The position numbers were made by a program, and so were the translations under genes. Positions 57,086 through 64,000 of a stretch of DNA of 64,000 nt are shown piece after piece. The stretch's first letter is position 1, and each line of letters starts with the position of its first letter. Below the pieces are notes generated by a model. The model was not told the DNA's origin. It was given only the letters and a program-made list of their open reading frames with translations, and searched no databases. Origin of the DNA: Paenibacillus sp. V4I3 (GTDB taxonomy: Bacteria > Bacillota > Bacilli > Paenibacillales > NBRC-103111); the NCBI RefSeq assembly GCF_030817215.1, contig NZ_JAUSZA010000001.1, positions 4,810,501-4,874,500 of the forward strand, given 5' to 3'.

Positions 57086-57817
57086 GTGAAGATAGGAATT
57101 GTTGGTGACTATAATCCAGAATTTCCATCGCAGATCGCTACAAATAATGCACTTATTCATTCATCTAAGAAATTAGGAGTCTCTATCGAGCAAAAGTGGA
57201 TTCCTACAACTACTATTTCTGAACAAATTGATACCATTAAAGAAACATATCAAGGTTTTTGGATAGCTCCCGGTTTCCCTTATTCTATTGATGGGGTATT
57301 AAGTATTATTGAATTTTCTCGCGAAAACAATGTGCCTTTGTTAGGAACTTGCGGTGGGTTTCAATACATCATTATGGAGTATGCAAGAAACAAATTGATG
57401 TTGAAGGAAGCAGGACACGAAGAACGAGATCCTCACTCAGCTCAATTAGTTATTAGTAAACTTACTTGTTCATTATTTGGTCAAACAGGCGAAATTATAA
57501 TAAAGAAACCTTCGAGAGTGTTTGAAATTTATCAAGAAACAAATGTAATTGAGCAGTTTAGGTGTAATTATGGACTTAGTCCAGAATACGAAGCTCAAAT
57601 TCATGAAGCTGGATTTAAAATAGTTGGAACAGATTCCATGGGAAACCCAAGAATAATTGAATTACCAGAACACAATTTCTTCATCGGTACGTTATTTGTT
57701 CCACAATTAAAATCAACCTCGGAAACCCCACACTGCATCGTTGATTCCTTCATTGGTTCTGTAATTAATCAGGTTCAGAATAACCCTGAATTAAAGAAGA
57801 AAGGATCTGCCCATTGA
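57086..57817 (+). CDS. stand-alone class I glutamine amidotransferase, CTP-synthase-like
   Basis: 243 residues from GTG 57086. KIGIVGDYNPEFPSQIATNN resembles the start of the amidotransferase half of CTP synthase, and PLLGTCGGFQYIIMEYARN holds the nucleophile Cys of the G-x-C-x-G elbow. ELPEHNFFIGTLFVPQLKS (H near the end, P/F-x-x-T-x-F-x-P-x-x-x-S) matches the C-terminal catalytic His-Glu region. Without the synthetase domain its role is unclear; possibly a hydrolase or amidase. Intact. Confidence 0.8.
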   Translation: MKIGIVGDYNPEFPSQIATNNALIHSSKKLGVSIEQKWIPTTTISEQIDTIKETYQGFWIAPGFPYSIDGVLSIIEFSRENNVPLLGTCGGFQYIIMEYARNKLMLKEAGHEERDPHSAQLVISKLTCSLFGQTGEIIIKKPSRVFEIYQETNVIEQFRCNYGLSPEYEAQIHEAGFKIVGTDSMGNPRIIELPEHNFFIGTLFVPQLKSTSETPHCIVDSFIGSVINQVQNNPELKKKGSAH

Positions 57818-57901
57818 ACTAACGAGGAACTATAGCTCAATAACCAGCATGAGGAGGCAGCCGATTGAAACCGGCTGCCTCCTCCCCGCTAACGGGCACC
57901 C
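57817..57901 (+). repeat. dispersed hairpin repeat, copy 25
   Basis: AACTAACGAGGAACTATAGC TCAATAA, perfect 13-bp stem GAGGAGGCAGCCG (57851-57863) / CGGCTGCCTCCTC (57872-57884) and CGCTAACGGGCACC. Confidence 0.92.
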
Positions 57902-57990
57902 GAATTTGCGTTTATAGATTTAATGGAACATAGCTAATGTATAACATAAATGTAATTAGAAGGGTTTAAGGTGAGAATTTGGAGGAATTA

Positions 57991-58242
57991 ATGAAGAGAC
58001 TACTAATATATTTTCTTGTTTTTATGGTTATTTTTTCATTATGGACACTTATATCGCAAAGAGAAGCGAGACAAAAAGCTCTAGCTCACACAGGGGCAGG
58101 GTATTTTGAGGTAAAGAATACAAAGATTGTTTTAGATGAAAAAGGTGTATATTGGAAGGTTGCTGTAAGAGATAATTCAATAAAAGAAAAGCCATCAGAA
58201 TATACTGCGAATGTAAGCTATATTACTAGTGAATTTAAATAG
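57991..58242 (+). CDS. small membrane-anchored protein (83 aa)
   Basis: ATG 57991 with GGAGG 5 bases upstream. One N-terminal membrane segment (LLIYFLVFMVIFSLWTLI) and a polar outside domain (GAGYFEVKNTKIVLDEKGVY WKVAVRD). No family recognised. The next DNA is the IS110 element, so the repeat expected after this gene is missing. Confidence 0.55.
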   Translation: MKRLLIYFLVFMVIFSLWTLISQREARQKALAHTGAGYFEVKNTKIVLDEKGVYWKVAVRDNSIKEKPSEYTANVSYITSEFK

Positions 58243-58307
58243 CTATGGCAGTTGCCACTACGCTAAACATTCCTGTTAGGGCTAAGAAATAGCCTTTGTC
58301 AAAAAAG

Positions 58308-58370
58308 GAGCGCCTCGGTATGATGGGTTTGTCGACGGGTTTGTAACCCAATACCATCAAGGAGGCGCTC
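58308..58370 (+). promoter_or_regulatory. hairpin covering the transposase ribosome binding site
   Basis: GAGCGCCTC (58308-58316) pairs with GAGGCGCTC (58362-58370); GGTAT/ATACC and TGGGTT/AACCCA extend the stem inward. AAGGAGG (58359-58365) is in the 3' arm, 10 bases before ATG 58376. It would restrict translation from readthrough transcripts. Conserved in the remnant at 1243-1305. Confidence 0.75.
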
Positions 58371-58375
58371 TCACT

Positions 58376-59660
58376 ATGAAGTTTAAACAAACAGACGGAC
58401 AAAATCAACGTATTGAACGAATTACCACTTCTCATCTTGTTGTGGGCATCGACATTGCAAAGGAAACTCATGTCGCACAAGCGACTAATTTTCGTGGCAT
58501 CGTACTTTCAAATCGTCATCTCACATTCTCAAATACAATTGAAGGCTTCGAAAAATTAATACGGTGGATCGATGGACTGAAACAGAAACACCGTTTACAG
58601 GGACTCATCATTGGCATGGAGCCGACTGGACATTACGGGTCAAACCTGGCTAATTGGCTTGCCGACAAGCATATACGTTGTCATGGTGAATCCGGCCACC
58701 ACCAAAAGAAACAAGGAGAATCGCGACAATAGTCCATCTAAGAATGATCCGAAGGATGCGCTTGTCATTGCCGACGTAGTCAGCCGAGGATTTTACTATG
58801 AATACTCTCGACAAGCTGCAGTCTTTCAAAGGTTGCGAACAATGATGAGTGATCGGGAGTATTGGGTGACAAATAGTGTACGGCTGCAGAACCGAATCAT
58901 CCGCTGGATAGATATTCGCTTCCCTGAGTATTTTTCTGTGTTTAAAGATTGGACCTGCAAACGCTCCTTGGCTACGCTTAAGGAATTCCCATTTCCGCAA
59001 GATATAGAGTCTCTGTCAGTATCTGAGGTGATCACCGCTTGGAGAGCGCATATGCAGCGAGCCGGTGGTTCCACTGGCATGCAGAAAGCTGCACAACTTA
59101 TCTCTCTAGCTAAGCGAAGTGTAGGCGACAAGACTGCTTCCAATGAAGCGAATCAGGATTTACACCGACTATTGCAAGAGTTCGAAAGGATTGTTGAAAT
59201 ACTAGATGAAATTGAACAAGATATCCAAAAATTGCTCTGTGAAATTCCTATGGCCGATCAGCTTCGATCTATCAAAGGCCTAGGCTCAATCTGTACGGCA
59301 GCTATTCTTTCAGGTGCTGGTGACCTTAGACAGTATGCGCATGGGCGTCAATTATTGCGTAAAGCAGGCTTGAACCTAGCCGAAAGCACGTCGGGAAAAC
59401 GTAAAGGACAGATCGTGCTTTCTAAAAGAGGCGATGCCACGCTGCGAAAATATCTATACCTGGCCACGATCCAGCTCGTAGGGAATAATCCTGTGTTCCG
59501 ACAGTTGCATGAGAATAATGTTCAAATCAAGCATATGAAGAAGCAACAGTCTGTATTTAAACTGCTTGGAAAACTGGCACGAATCATCATTAGTATTGTT
59601 CAAAAAGGAGAAACTTTTTCTCCTGAGATAGCTGCCCCAACGTTTACGCAAGCTGCTTAA
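58376..59660 (+). pseudogene. IS110-family transposase with one frameshift
   Basis: The first frame (58376-58732) has VVGIDIAKETHVA (first catalytic Asp) and GMEPTGHY (Glu). The second frame, entered near 58675, continues VVMVNPATTKRN, NDPKDALVIADV (Asp-Asp completing DEDD) and the C-terminal domain with IKGLGSICTAAILSGAG and AGLNLAESTSGKRKG, containing the catalytic Ser. One indel near ATACGTTGTCATGG separates them. About 427 residues when intact. Confidence 0.9.
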
Positions 59661-59686
59661 AACGAACTTAAAGATCACATAGATTG

Positions 59687-60008
59687 ACTCATTCGCAGGA
59701 TTTCAAAAAAGAAAGCACGGAGAACCGAGCTACTGCCCGGCAAGGGCTTCAGACCCGTCCGCTAAACGCTATCGGTCTCCACGCCTTGGTCAGGTGTAAC
59801 GAAGGAATGTGAGGGCATAGACCCGTTGAGCCATGGGATGGTGAACACCAAGGAGAAAGTGGAGTATGCGTGCAGAAGAATAGACTTGGAGAAATGTTCC
59901 ACACGTTTCTTCTGTTCCCGCATATCCAAACATGGAACGACGGTGTTTAATAAGCTTACTTTCTGGACGACAGCTGTTATACATGGCGATGAAATCCTGC
60001 GAATGAGT
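59687..60008 (+). ncRNA. candidate structured RNA module at the right end of the IS110 element
   Basis: 322 bases without a convincing ORF, bounded by a perfect 19-bp inverted repeat (ACTCATTCGCAGGATTTCA at 59687-59705 and its complement at 59990-60008). Inside are further complementary blocks (CCTTGGTCAGGTGT with ACACCAAGG, CTCCAC with GTGGAG). IS110-family elements encode guide (bridge/seek) RNAs in noncoding ends; this is an inference here. Confidence 0.5.
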
Positions 60009-60181
60009 GAGTAAATGTGAGATAAACCCTTAAAACCGAGGGACGGGCAGTTATCTTCAATTACTTATGTTAAAATATGGTCATAAGTGGTCAAATCATC
60101 GAACGCAGTATAATGGTTATTAAGAAAATCAATGATCTTTATAATATTTCGATTGGATGCTCAGATAAAGATGAGATAGAA

Positions 60182-61063
60182 CTATGGAAATGTTGAATTT
60201 GAATGGCGATGTATTAAAAATTTGCTAGTCATGATTAAGTTATCGGATACTATAGTTTTCTTGCCTTGATTACAAAAGTTACAGGAAGCATCTTTGCTTT
60301 TTTTTGCAAAATCGCTGTTATCGTCCCGCGATTGCATAATTTCATCATCAGATTGCTCAATCATTTGCTCAATGACAAATCCCGCTTTTGCCAACGCATT
60401 CACATAGGTTGATAGTTTACGGTCCGATAATGTTAGCGTACTTTCGTCAAGAGATACCGAATACCAAGATTCATCGAAATAACATTTTTTAAAAACAAGC
60501 ATATTATTTTCTGCAACAACACATTTGTGTATAGGGTGAGACCAACTGAAAATAAATACGCCGTCTTTTTTTAGGTAAGATGTAATCCGGCAAAAAGTAC
60601 CCTCAAGGTCGGTTGTCCAGCCTATGGCATAAATCGAATAAACAAAGTCAAAATATTCCTCTGGTATGCCACATTTTTCTTCCATGGGAGAACAGATTAA
60701 TTTCGCTGAAAGACCGCACGCCGTCAAATATTACCGTGTCTTTTCGATTTGGTTTTCTGATATATCCATACCCCATAGTTCAGATGCTTTGCGTTCCCCC
60801 TGATATTGCAAAGATTGACCACTTCCACAGCCTATCTCCAGCATCTTTTTTCCTGAAACATCGCCAAAAAGTTGGCATTTTTCTTCTGAGACAAATGCTC
60901 CATAAAAAGGAAGTGCGGTTGCTCCTAAAACATCATTTCCTTTTGTATCCCAAAATAAGCTGTTTGTTTTATGAATAACTTTCTTATCCATGTCGACGGA
61001 GATGGCGACGCCAACCTCGCCAGCGCCTATAATGTTTGTTCTATAAACAGAATTATTGTCCAT
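60182..61063 (-). pseudogene. class I SAM-dependent methyltransferase with one in-frame stop
   Basis: ATG 61063 with GGGGAGGG upstream. An unusual N-terminal 30 residues (IIGAGEVGVAIS) precede VIHKTNSLFWDTKGNDVLGA and the SAM-binding loop KMLEIGCGSGQSLQY. A TAA at plus-strand 60731-60733 interrupts the frame after MDISENQIEKTR, and the same frame continues YLTACGLSAKLICSPMEE, FDFVYSIYAIGWTTDLEGTF to the end. One nonsense change would separate it from a 293-residue enzyme. Confidence 0.85.
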
Positions 61064-61239
61064 GCAGACACCCTCCCCAAAGATATAAATAATATGAGCC
61101 TAAACGTATATCCCGACTTGCGCGTTATCCCAATAACACATATCGAACACGAACACTCTGCGGTATTAACCATAGAATAAACTACCATTTTTCTATGAAC
61201 AAATCCACCTAAAATCATCCATCCAGCGTCCATTTGAGA

Positions 61240-61365
61240 AATACTACTCGAAAAAACAGTAAGGATGTATATAAGAAGGAACTAGATGGAGAAGTTGAAG
61301 ATTTGATTGTTGAACTTAACTTCAAATCAGGGGTAAAGGTGAATTCACCAGGCTCATTGCGCTAA
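61240..61365 (+). pseudogene. C-terminal fragment of an unknown gene
   Basis: An open frame without start reads TRKNSKDVYKKELDGEVEDL then IVELNFKSGVKVNSPGSLR, ending in the TAA that belongs to CTAACG of copy 26. 5' end lost. Confidence 0.4.
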
Positions 61366-61410
61366 CGAGAAACGATAGCGTAAAAGCAAACCATCATCCG
61401 CAAAAATTTC
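61361..61410 (+). repeat. dispersed hairpin repeat, copy 26 (left end)
   Basis: GCTAACGAGAAACGATAGCG; the central hairpin is replaced by an unrelated terminator just downstream. Confidence 0.7.
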
Positions 61411-61416
61411 TGTAAA

Positions 61417-61465
61417 GAAAAAAACCATTAAACTCTAAAAAAAGAGTAGATGGTTTTTCTTTTTA
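61417..61465 (+). terminator. intrinsic terminator
   Basis: AAAACCAT (61421-61428) / ATGGTTTT (61450-61457) with inner ACTCT / AGAGT, followed by TCTTTTTATG. Confidence 0.8.
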
Positions 61466-61553
61466 TGTATGTGCATTGTTGGAAGGTAAACACCCTCGCC
61501 ATATTTCCTGTCTACCATATACTGTTGATAGAAAGAAAAAGGAGGTGCAAGCA

Positions 61554-62796
61554 ATGTCAAATCAATTTCTTGATTTACGAATCTCTGAAGCTAGTAATAG
61601 TAGCACAAGTGTTTCTCCAGTCCCTATCACACCTGCTCTTTTTGGAGATATTGGTCTTCAAACGGCAGCTGCTGTTGGAACATCGAATCAAAACAGTGTA
61701 CGAGTAGCTTTGTGGGGAACAGTTGGAGTAAGTGCTTCTAGTGCAGGCTCTATTACAATCACTGTTGAAAGAAACAGTGGCAACACACCTGGTTCAGGCA
61801 CCTTGATATACTAGTTACTGAATTAGCTGCTGATGCACTAAATCGCATTGTTACATTCCATGCAGATGACTTCCCTCCTTCAGTTGTAGTAACTGATCAA
61901 ATTCGCTATACCATGTTTGTGGGTGCATCTGTAGCAGGAATTACACTCGATGGACCTATCAGCTTCGGTGGAATCGCATCAGCAGGTACTACAGATGATG
62001 TACCACCCGGGCCTCCCGAACCTGAAGGTTTCATTTATGTAGCCAACTTCAATAATAACGATGTTTCTGTGATTGAAGGAGCAACGAATACGGTGATTGC
62101 TACTATTCCTGTTGGGGGTAATCAAGCGGGAGTAGACGTAAATTCATTAACGGACCGAATCTATGTAGCAAATAGGGCCAGTGATGATGTTTCTGTAATT
62201 GATGGAGTAACCAATTCGGTGATTGCTGTCGTTCCAGTCGGAGATGAATCAGGGGACGCAGGGGTCAATAGTGCTACGAATGCCATTTATACAGCAATTT
62301 TAATTCAATGGAATTAACTGAAGACGTTACCGTGATAAGCGGATTGACCAATACGGTGGTTGCTACAATAACCATCCCCGGACTCAATTTATCAACGGGG
62401 ATAAGCGCAAATCCATTAACTAACCGTATTTATGTATCCAATTTCACCAGTAATACGGTTTCAGTAATTGATGGTGCAACCAATACCGTGATTGCTACCG
62501 TTCCTGTTGGAACTACTCCGGGTGCAGTGGGGGTTAATCCTTCTACGAATGCGATTTACGTACCAAATCGGGATATGGATAATGTTTCCGTCATTAGTGG
62601 ATTAACGAATACCGTGATTGCTACGATTCCAGTCGGGAATAATCCAAATGGCGTAGGCGTCAATCCAATAACCAATCGTATTTATGTAACCAATCAGGAT
62701 GATAATACTGTTTCCGTGATTGACGGAGTAACCAATACGGTTATCGCTACCGTTCCGGTGGGAGCTCGTCCATTCGCCATTGGAGTAAATCCGTAG
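61554..62796 (+). pseudogene. exosporium/surface protein with YVTN beta-propeller repeats, frameshifted
   Basis: ATG 61554 with AAAGGAGGTG upstream. The N-terminal domain (ALFGDIGLQTAAAVGTSNQN, SITITVERNSGN) is of the type in Bacillales spore-surface proteins. Then at least five YVTN repeats of about 42 residues (IYVANRASDDVSVIDGVTNS, VIATVPVGTTPGAVGVNPST). Frameshifts near 61805 and 62310 split the gene into three frames. Restored length about 412 residues. Confidence 0.8.
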
Positions 62797-62863
62797 AATG
62801 CCTTGGGCATCAGGTAACGAGGTAGGGAGCCTTGGTCATGATCTTAAATAGGCGGTGATTTAT

Positions 62864-63118
62864 ATGATAGAAGTTCGAACAACAAAAGATTTATTGGAAC
62901 AGTTGTCAAACATGAGTAAAGAGAATTCTATATGCCAAGTCTTTATTCCGGGAAAAGGAAAATTTACGATTGTACTTCAACAGGAAGACTATCGTTCTAC
63001 TGTACCAGTTATTCATTCAAATCCGTATTTAAAACAAATGGTCAGTGACAGTATGGAAGCAGAGAAAGAGGGGCGCGCCAAGTTAGCATCTGAATTAGTG
63101 AGGAATCCTTTTCTCTAA
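62864..63118 (+). CDS. small hypothetical protein (84 aa)
   Basis: ATG 62864 with AGGCGGTG about 6 bases upstream; GTG 62855 is an overlapping alternative. Soluble, mixed alpha/beta composition (CQVFIPGKGKFTIVLQQEDY) with a charged C-terminal helix (SDSMEAEKEGRAKLASELVR). The shape recalls small antitoxin-like proteins, but no toxin is next to it and I assign no function. Confidence 0.55.
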   Translation: MIEVRTTKDLLEQLSNMSKENSICQVFIPGKGKFTIVLQQEDYRSTVPVIHSNPYLKQMVSDSMEAEKEGRAKLASELVRNPFL

Positions 63119-63235
63119 AGTCAAATACCCTCCATAAAGATGGTAAAGCCTCTCACTAATTTATCTTAACCGTTCCGCTCAAATTTGAATTTTGATAGAA
63201 GCCCTGTATCAAGCAATCTATCCGAAAAAATGAAA

Positions 63236-63262
63236 AGAAAGTGGCCCAGTAGGACACTTTCT
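63236..63262. terminator. short hairpin, possible terminator
   Basis: AGAAAGTG (63236-63243) / CACTTTCT (63255-63262), between convergent small genes. Confidence 0.5.
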
Positions 63263-63277
63263 ATATGGACTTGCTTT

Positions 63278-63406
63278 TTACACTTTTATATCCGTTGATA
63301 CTGCTAATTCTACCCATTCAGAAACCTGTTTGCTTATTAAAGCCACTTTGGTATGGAATACTTCTTGTGCATCGGTTCCCAAGCAATTCATAGGCAGTGT
63401 GGACAT
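63278..63406 (-). CDS. very small hypothetical protein (42 aa)
   Basis: Minus-strand frame MSTLPMNCLGTDAQEVFHTK then VALISKQVSEWVELAVSTDI KV. Coherent amphipathic composition, but no clear ribosome binding site; it may be the tail of a decayed gene. It lies downstream of the exosporium-type gene on the same strand. Confidence 0.3.
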   Translation of the reverse strand: MSTLPMNCLGTDAQEVFHTKVALISKQVSEWVELAVSTDIKV

Positions 63407-63514
63407 GATTCAGAGTGTAATTCCTTAATTCGAAATATTTTCAGGTGGCGGTTCATTTCTTGAATCGTTCACCTACCCATGAAACAAATGGCGGATTACA
63501 ATTCTAGAGGCTTA

Positions 63515-63994
63515 TTAAGAAGGAGTATAAGATAAACTGGCGCTAAATGAGAGTTGGGTGATATCAGCTGCTGAGGGATCAGTTTCAGCAAGCGTCCTTA
63601 CACGAATACCAATACGATCACCCGCAGCAACTACTAATGAACCCCCAACATTTATATTCGTTGCGGTTCGGAAACCGGGTGGGTTTCCAGGTATAATGAC
63701 CGTATTCGGAAATCCGAATCTAACCGAACTAGTCAGCGGAGTTGTCACGTAAGGTGAAGAACTATGATCAATCCCATTATTAGGAACTGACGGTGCGAGG
63801 AATACTGTAAAATCATATTGAAGACCGAGCGTATTAATAGAAGTCACAGAAGCAACCAATAAATCTGCACTTATTTGTAAATTTTGAACGGTACCCGCAA
63901 AGGGAATTGGGAAAGCAAAACCACCTGCTTCCGGTGGCATCGTTGATTCTCCAGTAGCGCCAATAACTTCAACCGTGTGACTACCAAAACCCAT
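63515..63994 (-). CDS. exosporium-type protein, BclA C-terminal-like domain (possibly partial)
   Basis: 159 residues reaching the right edge of the window; the ATG near 63992 may be internal. GFAFPIPFAGTVQNLQISAD, QYDFTVFLAPSVPNNG and VVAAGDRIGIRVRTLAETDP resemble the jelly-roll C-terminal domain of BclA-like exosporium glycoproteins, usually preceded by collagen-like G-x-y repeats that would lie beyond the edge. Probable spore-surface location. Confidence 0.7.
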   Translation of the reverse strand: MGFGSHTVEVIGATGESTMPPEAGGFAFPIPFAGTVQNLQISADLLVASVTSINTLGLQYDFTVFLAPSVPNNGIDHSSSPYVTTPLTSSVRFGFPNTVIIPGNPPGFRTATNINVGGSLVVAAGDRIGIRVRTLAETDPSAADITQLSFSASLSYTPS

Positions 63995-64000
63995 TAAAAT

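Larger units (their letters stand above)
58263..60008 (+). mobile_element. IS110-family element
   Basis: About 1.75 kb: left noncoding end with a long hairpin, a transposase with one frameshift, and a right noncoding module closed by a 19-bp inverted repeat. There are no terminal inverted repeats or target duplications, as usual for IS110. The exact ends cannot be fixed from one copy; the left end is inferred from the shared start with the remnant at 1193. Confidence 0.85.

Noticed and set aside
59826-60014. 62-codon frame inside the right end of the IS110 element
   Set aside because: It ends in the 19-bp inverted repeat, has no ribosome binding site, and the region looks like structured noncoding sequence.
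62864-63118. Antitoxin of a toxin-antitoxin pair
   Set aside because: Size and composition are suggestive, but no toxin-like gene lies next to it and no DNA-binding motif is visible.

Overview
The window looks like chromosome from a spore-forming Gram-positive of the Paenibacillus type (inference). The signs are strong AAGGAGG ribosome binding sites, frequent TTG/GTG starts, AraR operators of the Bacillus kind, a SpoVB homologue, exosporium-type surface proteins, LplB/LplC-style sugar ABC transporters and a YesN-like AraC regulator with two membrane segments.

Two kinds of DNA alternate. The first is ordinary backbone for using plant cell-wall sugars: araR / araB-araD-araA with two AraR boxes (5.3-10.7 kb); a spoVB-like gene (22-23.5 kb); and a block from 25 to 39.5 kb with a LysR regulator, a glucarate/galactarate transporter, galactarate dehydratase, an AraC sensor-regulator, two ABC permeases, a binding lipoprotein, a GH43 glycosidase and a secreted pectate lyase. 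Together these would release, import and catabolise arabinose-containing and pectin-derived sugars.

The second kind (0.4-5.3, 11-21.8, 23.8-25, 39.5-58.2 and 60-64 kb) is accessory DNA. Here short, unrelated, mostly plus-strand single genes (GNAT acetyltransferases, GrpB, histidine phosphatase, SAM methyltransferases, DUF2569, ADP-ribosylglycohydrolase, rifampin phosphotransferase, Nudix, MOSC, DinB, a CTP-synthase-like amidotransferase) are separated by about 26 copies of an intergenic repeat of 60-100 bp. The repeat starts with CTAACGMRGAACGATAGTT, carries a GGCTGCCG / CGGCAGCC-type hairpin and ends with TAACGGGCAGT. Every copy I recognised has the same orientation. This one-gene-one-repeat layout resembles an integron-style cassette array, although the repeat is not a canonical attC site and no intact integrase is in view.

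Mobile elements use these repeats as landing sites. Two related group II introns, one with a reverse transcriptase/HNH protein and one without an ORF, sit at exactly the same position inside two copies. An IS3-family element splits another copy, and an IS3 remnant abuts a further one. A full-length but frameshifted IS110-family element (58.3-60.0 kb) has a hairpin over its ribosome binding site and an unexplained noncoding module bounded by a 19-bp inverted repeat. A remnant tyrosine recombinase and a cluster of 20-25-bp inverted/direct repeats lie at 48.5 and 52.9-53.0 kb.

Many accessory genes carry one or a few frameshifts or stops (SufR-like, GrpB, phosphatase, SDR, FMN reductase, two methyltransferases, ADP-ribosylglycohydrolase, Nudix, YVTN propeller, IS110 transposase), while the sugar backbone genes are intact. 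No tRNA, rRNA or CRISPR array was seen.
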